A DNA stretch of 64,000 bases from CAIMFV01 sp040757715 (GCA_040757715.1 JBFLWS010000004.1:62001-126000), one strand, 5' to 3'; positions 17,104 through 25,865 are shown, numbered from the stretch's first letter. Notes: a model not told the origin generated them from the letters alone. Translations and numbers: made by a program.

Positions 17104-18246
17104 CTAAACGGGGAACAGGCTTCCCGCCTCCACCCGCACCCCCTGCCCGCCGGCGAGGTCTTCGAACAGGGCCTCGTCCGTGCCGGTGAGGAAGGCTTGC
17201 AGGCCGAGCGCCGTGAATTCCTCGAACAGGGCGGCGCGGCGGCCGCGATCGAGGTGGGCGGCCACCTCGTCCAGCAACAGGATCGGCGGCGGAGCGTCCG
17301 TCGCTCTAGCCAGCCGCGCGGCCTGGGCCAGCACCAGATTGAGGATCAGCGCCTTCTGTTCGCCGGTGGAGCATTCGCCGGCGGGGCGATCCTTGTCCAC
17401 ATGGATCACCGCGAGGTCGGTGCGGTGAGGGCCATAGAGGGCGCGGCCAGCGGCCTGATCGCGCTCCCGACCCCGGCGCAGGGCTGAACGCAAGGTTTCC
17501 GCCAGGACCTCTGGCGATTCGCCTGCCAGAGCCCCCTGCTCCACCGGCCCGTCGAGGTCGAGGCGGGCCTGCGGGAAGGGCCGGTCCACGCGGCGGGCGA
17601 TCTCGGCGACCAGGGCCTGCAAGGTGGCGGCGCGAGCGACAGCCACGGCGGCCCCCGCCTCCCCCGCCTTCAGTTCCAAGGCGTCGAGCCAGGCGGGATC
17701 GGCGCTGAGACCCTGGCGAGCGTCCGTCAACAGCCGGGAGCGCTCGCGCAGGGCGTGCTCATAGGCGGCCACGTGGCTGGCGTGGCGGGGATGGTCGGCG
17801 AACACCAGGCGATCAAAGAAGCGCCGACGCTCGCTGGCGCCCTCCAGAAACAGGCGGTCCTGGGCGGGGGTCAGCCAGACGAGACGCACCAGATCGGATA
17901 GGCGCCCGGGGGCCACAGTCTCGCCCTCCAGCCGCACGATCTTGCGGCCCGTGTCCGGGGCGAGGCCGACGCCGAGACGGGTTTCGCCCAGGTCGCCCTC
18001 GAACAAAGTGGCGACGCTCCAGGCCCGGCCCTCGCGTTCCCCCGTCTCGCGCCGACCGACCTCGCTGACCGCTGCGCCGCGCAGGCCCCGCCCCGGGGAA
18101 AGGAACGACACCGCCTCCAGCACATTGGTCTTGCCCGCGCCATTGGGGCCGAACAGGAACACCGGCCCGCCCGTGAGATCGAGGGCGGCTGCGGCGTAGC
18201 TGCGAAAATCAGTCAGGGCGAGGCGGCGGAGCCGATGCACGGGCAT
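17104..18246 (-). CDS. recF: DNA replication and repair protein RecF
   Basis: A 380-residue SMC-like ATPase that helps load RecA at gaps. It begins MPVHRLRRLALTDFRSYA and has Walker A FGPNGAGKTNVLEA (about 33-46), signature-region STGEQKALILNLVLAQA and Walker B ILLLDEVAAHLD. The frame is open for 67 more codons upstream, but conserved RecF sequence starts at this ATG. In many bacteria recF is next to dnaN; here it stands alone between cysS and small genes. Confidence 0.93.
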   Translation of the reverse strand: MPVHRLRRLALTDFRSYAAAALDLTGGPVFLFGPNGAGKTNVLEAVSFLSPGRGLRGAAVSEVGRRETGEREGRAWSVATLFEGDLGETRLGVGLAPDTGRKIVRLEGETVAPGRLSDLVRLVWLTPAQDRLFLEGASERRRFFDRLVFADHPRHASHVAAYEHALRERSRLLTDARQGLSADPAWLDALELKAGEAGAAVAVARAATLQALVAEIARRVDRPFPQARLDLDGPVEQGALAGESPEVLAETLRSALRRGRERDQAAGRALYGPHRTDLAVIHVDKDRPAGECSTGEQKALILNLVLAQAARLARATDAPPPILLLDEVAAHLDRGRRAALFEEFTALGLQAFLTGTDEALFEDLAGGQGVRVEAGSLFPV

Positions 18247-18324
18247 GGGTTCATATAGCCTGCCATCGCGCAGAATTTCATCCGCATCAATGCGTCGCGC
18301 CGGGCCTCTAACTATGGATTGGCC

Positions 18325-18353
18325 TTGCAGACAATCTGGTGGAGTATTATACC
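18325..18353 (+). promoter_or_regulatory. Possible sigma-70-type promoter before the 35-residue protein
   Basis: TTGCAG (18325-18330) and TATACC (18348-18353) are separated by 17 bases in an AT-richer stretch. A start near 18360 would give a leader of about 100 bases to the ATG at 18461. That leader holds a GAAATC/GATTTC inverted repeat around a 5-base G run (about 18363-18379). This is a weak sequence match only. Confidence 0.3.
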
Positions 18354-18460
18354 AACGACACCCGAAATCGGGGGGATTTCTGCCTTTTGGTGTGTGTTCG
18401 TGGGGTAGAATCTGACTGTCCACTGATCCGATAGGATTAACGACCAATTAGGAGTGAAGT

Positions 18461-18568
18461 ATGGACAAGATTTCACCGCTGCTCAGCGTGTTGCAAAAGG
18501 CCGTTCTGGTGGCCATGGCGGCGATCCTGCCGCTGGCGGTCATCGCGGTCATTGCGCCGGCGCTCTAA
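18461..18568 (+). CDS. 35-residue single-span membrane protein
   Basis: A short frame encoding MDKISPLLSVLQKAVLVAMA followed by AILPLAVIAVIAPAL. The first ten residues are polar or amphipathic with one Asp and one Lys, and residues about 13-35 form one hydrophobic helix that could span or insert in the membrane. A good ribosome-binding site (TTAGGAG, 18448-18454) lies 6 bases before the ATG, and an AT-rich leader with a possible promoter lies further upstream, which argues for a real gene. I do not recognise it. Its tail faces the convergent 83-residue membrane protein gene. Confidence 0.6.
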   Translation: MDKISPLLSVLQKAVLVAMAAILPLAVIAVIAPAL

Positions 18569-18614
18569 TTCGCCGATGGGGCGTGTAGCCCCGGCCATGG
18601 GCCCGAGATCGGAC

Positions 18615-18866
18615 CTAAGACTGGGGCGCCTCCCCGTCAGGCAAGCTCAACCTGTGCACCGTGAGATGGTCGATCTCCACCTCGCGCGCGGTGATGCGGC
18701 CCGCATGCAAGCGGCCGATGACCACCACGCCGAGCGCGCCCACGCCCAAGGCGCCTACCGCCACGGCGCCGACGAGGGTCAGGCCTGCGACGCCCGCGCC
18801 GGGGTGGGTCGGCGCTGGATGGGACTTTCCGCGTAGCGAAGCTGGAATGAAGGCGTGATCGTCCAT
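18615..18866 (-). CDS. Small membrane protein of unknown function (83 residues)
   Basis: Starts MDDHAFIPASLRGKSHPAPT and has one long Gly/Ala/Val hydrophobic segment (about 26-52). A polar C-terminal tail follows with the repetitive pattern HAGRITAREVEIDHLTVHRL, resembling small uncharacterised membrane proteins of alphaproteobacteria with alternating Arg/Ile/Leu tails. AAGGAG lies 7 bases before the ATG at 18866, which supports this start over the longer frame to 18890. A peripheral tail that binds another protein or lipid is possible but not shown. Confidence 0.6.
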   Translation of the reverse strand: MDDHAFIPASLRGKSHPAPTHPGAGVAGLTLVGAVAVGALGVGALGVVVIGRLHAGRITAREVEIDHLTVHRLSLPDGEAPQS

Positions 18867-19021
18867 GGCGAGGGCTCCTTGCCGCGGCATTTAGTTTAGC
18901 CTCGCCAAACGCTCTGCTCCAGCGGCGGATCAGCCCGCCGCACCGGGCGACGTGACAAACCGAGGCTTGTAAGGTTAGAACCCCGCCTCCGAACACCCGC
19001 GCAATTCTTCCAAGGCGAGCC

Positions 19022-19768
19022 ATGGCCGGCCATTCCAAGTTCAAGAACATTCAGTTTCGCAAGGGCGCCCAGGACAAGAAGCGCTCCAAGCTGTTCTCCA
19101 AGCTGTCGCGAGACATCACCCTGGCCGCCAAGACCGGCTCGCCCGATCCCAACTCCAACGCCCGCCTGCGCCTGGCCATCCAGAACGCCCGGGCGGAAAG
19201 CATGCCCAAGGACAATATCGATCGGGCCATCAAGAAGGCGGCCGGTGCGGACACCGACAATTTCGAGGAAATCCGCTACGAGGGCTTCGGCCCTGGCGGG
19301 GTCGGCCTGATCGTCGAGGTGCTCACCGACAACCGCAACCGCGCCGCCGCCAATGTCCGCTCCATCTTCACCAAGAACGGCGGCAACCTCGGTGAATCCG
19401 GGTCGGTGGCCTTCATGTTCGACCGCATGGGCCAGATCACCTATCCGCTCACGGCAGGCTCCGAAGACGCCATCATGGAAGCGGCCATCGAGGCCGGGGC
19501 CGAGGATGCGGAGACGGATGAGGAACTGCACACCATCTTCACCGCCTTCGAGGATCTCGGATCCGTAGTGGAGGCGCTGGAGGCTTCGCTAGGCCCGGCT
19601 CGCTCCACGGGGGTGATCTGGCGGCCGAAGTCCCAAACGCCGGTGGCCGGAGACGACGTGCAGACCCTGATGAAGCTGATGGACGCCCTCGACGACGATG
19701 ACGACGTGCAGAACGTCTTCGCCAACTTCGAGATGTCGGACGAGGATATGGCGCGGCTGGCCGGCTAA
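19022..19768 (+). CDS. yebC: YebC/PmpR-family (TACO1-like) protein
   Basis: A 248-residue protein opening MAGHSKFKNIQFRKGAQDKK and containing AIKKAAGADTDNFEEIRYEG and NGGNLGESGSVAFMFDR, the family signature. Members have been described as transcriptional regulators and, more recently, as ribosome-associated factors that relieve translation stalling; which applies here cannot be read from sequence. Length is normal. ruvC, its frequent neighbour, is not adjacent. Confidence 0.95.
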   Translation: MAGHSKFKNIQFRKGAQDKKRSKLFSKLSRDITLAAKTGSPDPNSNARLRLAIQNARAESMPKDNIDRAIKKAAGADTDNFEEIRYEGFGPGGVGLIVEVLTDNRNRAAANVRSIFTKNGGNLGESGSVAFMFDRMGQITYPLTAGSEDAIMEAAIEAGAEDAETDEELHTIFTAFEDLGSVVEALEASLGPARSTGVIWRPKSQTPVAGDDVQTLMKLMDALDDDDDVQNVFANFEMSDEDMARLAG

Positions 19769-19810
19769 GCCCTCGTCAGGTCCGATCCCTCATCAAATCC
19801 GATATTGCGA

Positions 19811-20179
19811 TCAGGCGGCCTTGGCCTCCTGCTCCACCGCCCAATGGAAGCCAACCACCGCCCCCTTCACCAACGGGAGCAGGGTAAGCGTAGTGATGAG
19901 CAGGCTTGGCAAGGTGACGCCCAGCACCCATTCCACCGGCCATTCCAGGATGAACGGGAACGCCAGCATCGGGGCCACGAACAGGTGGCCGACGATGAGA
20001 ATGGTGAAATAGGGCGGCGCGTCGTCGGCGCGATAATGGCCGTTATCATGTCCGCAGGCGGCGCAGGTCTGCCGCACCTTTAGATACCCCTTGAACAGCG
20101 CGCCCTTGCCGCAGGCCGGGCAGCGGCGCTGCACGCCGCGGCGAAGTCCGGTGACGAAGGGTTTTTGCGAACGGGACAT
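19811..20179 (-). CDS. DUF983-family membrane protein with zinc-ribbon motif
   Basis: A 122-residue protein with RRCPACGKGALFKGYLKV and TCAACGHDNGHYRADDAPPY, two CxxC pairs forming a zinc ribbon. Two hydrophobic segments follow (about 58-80 and 85-108). This is the DUF983 pattern, of unknown function. It is convergent with yebC and sits at the edge of the low-GC accessory patch, but its own composition is ordinary. Confidence 0.88.
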   Translation of the reverse strand: MSRSQKPFVTGLRRGVQRRCPACGKGALFKGYLKVRQTCAACGHDNGHYRADDAPPYFTILIVGHLFVAPMLAFPFILEWPVEWVLGVTLPSLLITTLTLLPLVKGAVVGFHWAVEQEAKAA

Positions 20180-20311
20180 GGGCGGCGCTCGTTAATGTGT
20201 CGCAGCCATATCGTCGACTTTAACGCGCGGGCAAGGGGCGCCGCGCCATTTTGCCTTTTTCCGACCCTTTGATCTCCCTACATTGCCCGCGCTGCTGAGG
20301 AGCCCCATTCC

Positions 20312-20674
20312 ATGTACGCCCTGGACCGTTCGCGCGACGCTATCTTTATTGAACGCCTGCACGCCAAAACTCTCGCGCGAGGGTTGAAATGGAATCTCAC
20401 TGAACATGAAGGGCGTTATCAAGTTCAGATTGGAGAATTTGTGGTGGAGATCGGCGAAGGCGTCGGCTCTGGAGACAGCGCCGATATTGAGGTGCTAATC
20501 TGCAGCCCGGCGGGAAAGGCCCTGGAAATCCTCACCCCGGAAATTCTTCAGGAGTCCACCAGCGAAACCGCGGTGCCGCGGCGACGCGCCTTTGCTGAAA
20601 CCTATGAGGCCGCCCGTCGCATGGCTCTGGGCGTGGATCAGGTGATCGAAAATCTAATCGAACATTTGCTCTAA
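20312..20674 (+). CDS. Hypothetical protein of 120 residues
   Basis: Begins MYALDRSRDAIFIERLHAKT. The N-terminal half looks like a small alpha/beta domain (GRYQVQIGEFVVEIGE strand pair), and the C-terminal third is helical (YEAARRMALGVDQVIENLIE). There is no signal peptide or membrane span. I do not recognise a function. The DNA is about 48% GC (hand count 20341-20460), far below the surroundings, which suggests acquisition by transfer. A 45-base gap leads to the Kdo hydroxylase gene on the same strand, so the two may be co-transcribed. Confidence 0.65.
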   Translation: MYALDRSRDAIFIERLHAKTLARGLKWNLTEHEGRYQVQIGEFVVEIGEGVGSGDSADIEVLICSPAGKALEILTPEILQESTSETAVPRRRAFAETYEAARRMALGVDQVIENLIEHLL

Positions 20675-20719
20675 CGGCGAGCCCTGACCACGTGCGACGG
20701 ATGCTCCGGAGGATTCGTC

Positions 20720-21589
20720 ATGGTCGAACGATTGCTGTTCGCAGGTCTAGAAGAGGCCAAGACCCAGCCGCGCGCTGTGCAAACCACCCTGGAGCATGGC
20801 GGTCTGATTGAATTCGCGAGCATGGGGTTCGCGGTCTTTCCAGACGAACGCGATCTCATCGATGCTGCTGCGGTCAGCCCGAAGTCCAAGAACATCAGCC
20901 TTGGTCCAGGTGGAGCCGTGCGGGGCACGGTGCTGGACCCGGCGGGCCAGGCGCGTATGCGCGGCATGATGACCCGCTTCTCCAGCTATTCTGAAAGCAT
21001 CGTGCAGGCGCTGTTGCCCGCCTATGCCGCGAGCATGAACCGGCGGCGCACCAGTTTTCGCCCAGGCGCCGTAGAGGTGCGCGTGCTCAGCCCCCGGCGA
21101 GACGACCGCCGCCTGCACGTCGACGCGTTTCCCTCTAATCCGACTCAGGGCCAGCGCATCTTGCGAGTGTTCTGCAACGTCAATCCGACGGGAACACCGC
21201 GAGTATGGAACGTGGGGGATCTCGACTTCGAGAGCTTCGCCAAGCTCTACGCCGACCGGCTGAGCGGCGGCCCTTCATCCTTGGCCGCCTGGGCCATGGC
21301 GGCGACGGGGCTCACCCGCGGGCGGCGTAGTCGTTATGATCAGGCCATGCTCGAGCTGCATGACTTCGCCAAGCTGGACGACGCCTTCCAAGCTCAGGCT
21401 CCTCGAACGCAAATTGCACTGCCTGCGGGCGCCACCTGGGTCGTTTTCACCGACAGCGTGCTGCACGCGGCGCTTTCGGGCCAGCATCTTATGGAGCAGA
21501 CCTTTCTGCTCCCGATAGCCGCGATGGCGGAGCCGAATCTGTCCCCCCTAGAGACGCTCAAGCGACTGACGGGGCGCGCCCTGGTGTGA
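20720..21589 (+). CDS. kdoO: Kdo 3-hydroxylase family protein (KdoO)
   Basis: A 289-residue Fe(II)/2-oxoglutarate-type dioxygenase. The segment RRLHVDAFPSNPTQGQRILR supplies the HxD iron pair (His133, Asp135), followed by VFCNVNPTGTPRVW, and the distal ligand is likely His249 in FTDSVLHAALSG. This pattern matches KdoO, which converts lipid A-linked Kdo to Ko by 3-hydroxylation at the inner membrane. The start has GGAGGA 6 bases upstream. It is not beside the lipid A operon but would act on the WaaA product. Lower GC content suggests transfer. Confidence 0.85.
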   Translation: MVERLLFAGLEEAKTQPRAVQTTLEHGGLIEFASMGFAVFPDERDLIDAAAVSPKSKNISLGPGGAVRGTVLDPAGQARMRGMMTRFSSYSESIVQALLPAYAASMNRRRTSFRPGAVEVRVLSPRRDDRRLHVDAFPSNPTQGQRILRVFCNVNPTGTPRVWNVGDLDFESFAKLYADRLSGGPSSLAAWAMAATGLTRGRRSRYDQAMLELHDFAKLDDAFQAQAPRTQIALPAGATWVVFTDSVLHAALSGQHLMEQTFLLPIAAMAEPNLSPLETLKRLTGRALV

Positions 21590-21651
21590 CCAACTCCTCG
21601 GACGCCGCCTGAACGCACCCCCATCGCTCGATCGCTAAAGTCTCCTCGAGG

Positions 21652-21981
21652 CTACTCGTTGCGCGCCAGCCCCGGCGAGGCGACTCCATTTCCACCGTCG
21701 TGACGGTGGATTGGTGGGATCTCGTCGCCGAAACCGGGCGGCGGCGTGGCTTCCAACAACTCTGCGAATTCACCAAGGCTGAGGCGCGTGGCCGTCAGCA
21801 CCTTGGCCAGACTTTCCGTCGATGGCCACCGCGGGCGCGGCGGACGGTCATTGGAAAGGCGCTTCGACTTGTTGAAGCTGGTGGGCTCGAGTCCCGACAA
21901 CTTTGCGAGACCGGAAGGACTCAAGCCTTTGGCCGCTGCTAAGCGATCGAGAGCGTTCCAAAGGTCGGCATGGCTAAACAT
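21652..21981 (-). CDS. Shortened helix-turn-helix repressor (N-terminal domain of an S24/LexA-type regulator)
   Basis: A 109-residue protein opening MFSHADLWNALDRLAAAKGL, with SPSGLAKLSGLEPTSFNKSKR as the helix-turn-helix and RPRWPSTESLAKVL after it. The start follows where family homology begins; no strong ribosome-binding site is seen. Relatives known to me continue into an S24 self-cleaving peptidase domain of about 100 residues. Here the frame stops soon after the DNA-binding domain and no peptidase sequence is visible in the other frames, so it is either a degraded remnant or a stand-alone binding domain. It is convergent with kdoO. Confidence 0.55.
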   Translation of the reverse strand: MFSHADLWNALDRLAAAKGLSPSGLAKLSGLEPTSFNKSKRLSNDRPPRPRWPSTESLAKVLTATRLSLGEFAELLEATPPPGFGDEIPPIHRHDGGNGVASPGLARNE

Positions 21982-22546
21982 GGCGACATGATCCGTTTTT
22001 GACTGCGTCCCGCGCGCGAAGATGGGGACCGGTGGATACACAAGGTCGTCTGAAACGACCCAAAATACAATCACACGTTTTTCACTGCGTCGTGTAGTGG
22101 ACAACTCTCGCGACGTCTACGACCTTAAGACGCGTCAGCCGCGTAATTTCCGTAATCTGAAGAAAAATTTGATCGCTTGCGCCAATGTAGGCCTGCCGAC
22201 CAAACTCCTTCGTCTGATTACGGAACATTCGACGATCGCAAATCCTGCAAGCTCTTGAGCTCACAGACGTTTCGATCTCCACTAGCCTCGCCCCTCAGAA
22301 GGCTGAAGCGTAAGAAATGAGCCCCCGCGAGGTGCTGGACGTAGCGTCGAGTTGGAATCTGCTCGTATATCCAAGCGCGCTCGTCGCCGTCGCCAACAGG
22401 ACCACGGAAATTCGCTTCTCGCCTTCGACCACCCCCTCGACTATGTTTCTTATTCTCAAATACACCTATGAGTCGCTTTATAGCAAGTCTCTTGCGTTCG
22501 ACGTGGCGGATTGCGTTCACGGGGTTGGCTTCCCACATGGAGCAGC
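21982..22546. other. Gene-poor, lower-GC stretch in the accessory patch
   Basis: About 565 bases near 50-57% GC where counted. Open frames of 60-110 codons exist on both strands, but none has a convincing ribosome-binding site, domain or codon pattern. Apart from the inverted repeat at 22044-22060 I see no structure. It may be the eroded remainder of an inserted segment. Confidence 0.5.
22035..22063 (-). promoter_or_regulatory. Candidate promoter/operator for the HTH repressor gene
   Basis: On the minus strand, TTGGGT (22058-22063) and TGTATC (22035-22040) are 17 bases apart and would give a leader of about 47 bases to the ATG at 21981. A perfect inverted repeat GGTCGT-CTGAA-ACGACC (22044-22060) fills the spacer, where an autoregulating repressor would block polymerase. 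Promoter elements are weak matches; the palindrome is exact. Confidence 0.4.
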
Positions 22547-23977
22547 ATGACATCGCCCCACGTCGCCCAATCCATCCTTGAAACCTCCGGCGTCGCTTCC
22601 AGCAAGGCGCAGGGATTGTTAGAGGAGGCGACGCATGGCGCCGATGATGGAGAACTTTATCTCGAGCGCTCAGAGAGCGAGGCCCTCGCCTTTGATGACG
22701 GCCGTCTCAAGGCCGCCAACTTTGACGTGACAGAAGGATTCGGCCTGCGCGTGGTGGCCGGCGAGACGGCGGGCTTCGCGCACGCCGCCGAAATATCCAC
22801 GGCGTCCATCGAGCGGGCGGGGCAAGCGGCGGCTCTAGCCAAGCGCGGTCGCGCGGGTGTGGCCGCTGACGCCCCTCGTGCGACTAATCGGGCGCTTTAC
22901 GGCGACGATGACCCCTTGGCCGCGCCTGATTTTGCTGAAAAAATCGCGTTGTTGCAGGAAATCGACGCCTACGCGCGCGCGCGCGATCCGCGGGTGGTTC
23001 AGGTGTCCGCCAATCTGGTGGCCGAGCGGCGACAGATCGAGATCCTTCGCGCCGACGGCCGGGTGGTGCGTGATGTGCGGCCCCTGGTGCGGGTCGGCGT
23101 CGCCGTCACCGTCGAGCACAACGGACGGCGCGAGGGCGGGCATTCGGGCTGCGGCGGTCGGGCCGGGTTTCAGGCCTGGATCACCCCGCAGCGCTGGCAG
23201 GCGGAAGTGGAGGAGGCCTTGCGCATCGCCCTCGTCAATCTCGATGCGCGGCCCTGTCCCGCCGGCGAGATGGATGTTGTGCTAGCCAATGGGTGGAACG
23301 GCGTTCTGCTGCACGAAGCCGTGGGTCACGGTCTCGAGGGCGACTTCAATCGCAAGGGCATATCCGCCTTTTCAGGAAGGATCGGCGAGCGCGTGGCCGC
23401 GCCGGGCGTTACGGTTGTCGACGACGGCTCCATCCCAGGACGGCGCGGCTCGCTCACCGTGGACGACGAAGGCACCCCCACCGAACGGACGGTGCTGATC
23501 GAGGACGGGATATTGGTGGGCTACATGCACGATCGCATGAGCGCTCGCCTTATGGGTCAGACGCCTACGGGCAATGGTCGGCGAGAGTCCTACGCCTGCC
23601 TGCCCATGCCTCGCATGACCAACACGGCCATGTTGGGCGGAACCGCCAAGCGCGAAGAGATGATCGCCTCCACCAAACGTGGACTCTATTGCGCCAGTCT
23701 CGGCGGTGGACAGGTGGACATCACCAACGGCAAGTTCGTGTTCCAGTGCACGGAGGCCTATCTCATCGAGGATGGCAAGCTGGGCGCCCCGGTGAAGGGC
23801 GCTACCCTCATCGGCGACGGTCCCACCGTGCTGACGAAGATTTCCGCTATCGGTGATGACTTCGCCTTCGACCCCGGCGTCGGCGTGTGCGGGAAATCCG
23901 GACAGGGCGTCCCTGTCGGGGTGGGCCAACCTTCGCTGAAGATCGGCGGCCTCACGGTGGGCGGCACCGAGCTCTGA
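22547..23977 (+). CDS. tldD: TldD metalloprotease subunit
   Basis: A 476-residue protein starting MTSPHVAQSILETSG. With TldE (PmbA) it forms a heterodimeric zinc protease that trims unfolded or modified peptides in the cytoplasm. The zinc motif HEAVGHGLEGDFNRK supplies HExxxH (about residues 256-261), and the conserved C-terminal KISAIGDDF and GVCGKSGQGVPVGVGQP segments are intact. TGGAG lies 4 bases before the ATG at 22547. The partner gene is not in this window. Confidence 0.95.
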   Translation: MTSPHVAQSILETSGVASSKAQGLLEEATHGADDGELYLERSESEALAFDDGRLKAANFDVTEGFGLRVVAGETAGFAHAAEISTASIERAGQAAALAKRGRAGVAADAPRATNRALYGDDDPLAAPDFAEKIALLQEIDAYARARDPRVVQVSANLVAERRQIEILRADGRVVRDVRPLVRVGVAVTVEHNGRREGGHSGCGGRAGFQAWITPQRWQAEVEEALRIALVNLDARPCPAGEMDVVLANGWNGVLLHEAVGHGLEGDFNRKGISAFSGRIGERVAAPGVTVVDDGSIPGRRGSLTVDDEGTPTERTVLIEDGILVGYMHDRMSARLMGQTPTGNGRRESYACLPMPRMTNTAMLGGTAKREEMIASTKRGLYCASLGGGQVDITNGKFVFQCTEAYLIEDGKLGAPVKGATLIGDGPTVLTKISAIGDDFAFDPGVGVCGKSGQGVPVGVGQPSLKIGGLTVGGTEL

Positions 23978-23987
23978 TCAGAGCCGA

Positions 23988-25865
23988 CTAGACGGTTTCC
24001 GTCACCTCGTCGGCGCCATGGCTCCAGTGCTTGACCCAGCGGCTGATGACGAGGAAGCCGACACCCACCGCCACGCCCACGGCTCCGATGACCTGAAACA
24101 CGCTTTCCGCTGTCAGGAGCGACTGATGGGGATCGAGCACCTGACCGCCCACCGTATTGGAGCCGGTAAGGGTCGCGATATGTCCACCGATGAACTCCGC
24201 CCAAGACAGGGACAGAAACCAGACGGCCATCATGGTGGAGATGAGCAAAGGCGGCGCGAGTTTGGTGATCTGGCTCATCCCGACCGGAGACAGGGAAAGT
24301 TCGCCCGTCGTGTGCAGCAGATAGGCGAAGGCGAGGAACGCCATGGGCACCTTGAAATCAGGCCCAACGTAACTAGCCCCCCACACCAAAATCAGGAACC
24401 CAAGGCCGACCTGGATGAGGGCGAGACCAAACTTCACGAGGGGGTTTGGATCCAACCGCCGCCGCCGAAGCGCGGTCCATAAGCCGGCGAATACCGGTGC
24501 GAACATCAGCAGGAAGCCGGGATTGAGCGACTGCGTCTGTCCGGCCGAGGTGGCGGTGTCGAGCCACCACGTTGAATCGGGGTCCAACCCCGCAGCCAAC
24601 ATCTGCGCCTTATCGCCGATGAATAACCTATGGCCCAAGAGTTCGACTTGAGCTGAACTCGGCCACAGGTTCAACACGACGTTGCGCTCAGCGAACAGAT
24701 TGAGCGAACTTCCCGCTTGCTCGAACAGGGTCCAGAAAACCGTAGAGCCGGCGATCAGGATCAACGCCAGGAACAACCGTTCGCGCTCGACCTTGCCGCC
24801 CTTCGTGAAAGCGTAGCGCCCCACATAGGCCAGCACCGCAACAGAAGAAATCCCAAGCAGCCAGCCCACCAGCGCGTTCTGGCGCACCAGGAAAAACACT
24901 ACCGCCACGCCGGCTAGCCCCGCCGCGTAAATAATATTCTCCAGATTGAGCGGGCCCAGGATCGGCTTGGCCAAGGCCTTCGCGTCCGGCGGCTCCCCGT
25001 GGCCCATCAGGAGGGGTCTGCCGACAACGAAAACGACGAATCCCGCCAGCATTCCAAGTCCTGCCAGACCAAATCCGGCATACCAGCCAACGTTTTCCCC
25101 CAGCCAGGTGCAGAGCAGCCCAGCCGAGAAGGAGCCTAGATTGATGCCATAATAGTAGAGCGTGAACCCAGAATCTCGGCGAGGATCGTTTTGTGGATAG
25201 AGTTGCCCCACCAGTGAAGAGATGTTGGCCTTCAAGAAGCCAACTCCCATGACAATTAGAGAAACCGCGAGATAAAAGAAGTTGGTGTAGGTGGGGTCCT
25301 GTTTAAGAACCGAGAGACTATATGCGCCTTTGGGCAATTCGGGCGGAAGCGGCGCCGCGGAGGGCAGGTTTCGGATTTGGATGCCGCCGTCTGCACTGGC
25401 GCCAAAGCTGTAACCGCGATCGGCGACCATGATCTTGCGCGAGGCGAGGCTGCCGCGTCCCTCGGCACGTACTTCGTATTGATGACCTTGGTAAGTCAGC
25501 ACCTGCTGGGCGGGCTTGCCCTCCACCGCCATCGTCAGGTGTCCAGCCACCAACAGGAGCGCCCCAAAGGCTATGGCCTTGCGCGTGCCGATATATCGGT
25601 CAGCCACGACGCCGCCGATCAGCGGCAATAGATATACAAGCGTTGTATAGGAGCCGTACTGCGCGGTCGCCTGCGCATCTGAAAACAAAAATTGTTCCGT
25701 GAGATAGAATATCAAGATTCCGCGCATGCCGTAGAAGGAAAATCGCTCCCACATTTCCGCGAAAAACAAGATAAATAATCCGCGCGGATGCCGCCGGAGC
25801 TGAAGTAAGACCGGAACACTAGAAAGCGCCGCAATAAAAATGCCGGCGAAAATAACCAGATTCAT
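23988..25865 (-). CDS. Proton-dependent oligopeptide transporter (POT/PTR family)
   Basis: A 625-residue MFS-type membrane protein with about 12-14 hydrophobic helices. The POT motif is present as FFAEMWERFSFYGMRGILIF near residue 33, and the second signature as GFTLYYYGINLGS. It imports di- or tripeptides with protons across the inner membrane. An unusual soluble insertion of about 65 residues (near 120-185, KPAQQVLTYQGHQYEV onward) separates early helices. The start at 25865 (MNLVIFAG) begins the first helix; a longer frame has no support. It is convergent with tldD, suggesting a peptide-use context. Confidence 0.88.
   Translation of the reverse strand: MNLVIFAGIFIAALSSVPVLLQLRRHPRGLFILFFAEMWERFSFYGMRGILIFYLTEQFLFSDAQATAQYGSYTTLVYLLPLIGGVVADRYIGTRKAIAFGALLLVAGHLTMAVEGKPAQQVLTYQGHQYEVRAEGRGSLASRKIMVADRGYSFGASADGGIQIRNLPSAAPLPPELPKGAYSLSVLKQDPTYTNFFYLAVSLIVMGVGFLKANISSLVGQLYPQNDPRRDSGFTLYYYGINLGSFSAGLLCTWLGENVGWYAGFGLAGLGMLAGFVVFVVGRPLLMGHGEPPDAKALAKPILGPLNLENIIYAAGLAGVAVVFFLVRQNALVGWLLGISSVAVLAYVGRYAFTKGGKVERERLFLALILIAGSTVFWTLFEQAGSSLNLFAERNVVLNLWPSSAQVELLGHRLFIGDKAQMLAAGLDPDSTWWLDTATSAGQTQSLNPGFLLMFAPVFAGLWTALRRRRLDPNPLVKFGLALIQVGLGFLILVWGASYVGPDFKVPMAFLAFAYLLHTTGELSLSPVGMSQITKLAPPLLISTMMAVWFLSLSWAEFIGGHIATLTGSNTVGGQVLDPHQSLLTAESVFQVIGAVGVAVGVGFLVISRWVKHWSHGADEVTETV

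Noticed and set aside
21652..21981. An intact prophage around the repressor-like gene
   Set aside because: No integrase, structural, lysis or packaging genes are present on either side.
22022..22553. Open frames of 66-111 codons on both strands between the repressor and tldD
   Set aside because: No good ribosome-binding sites, domains or codon pattern; probably chance frames in eroded DNA.
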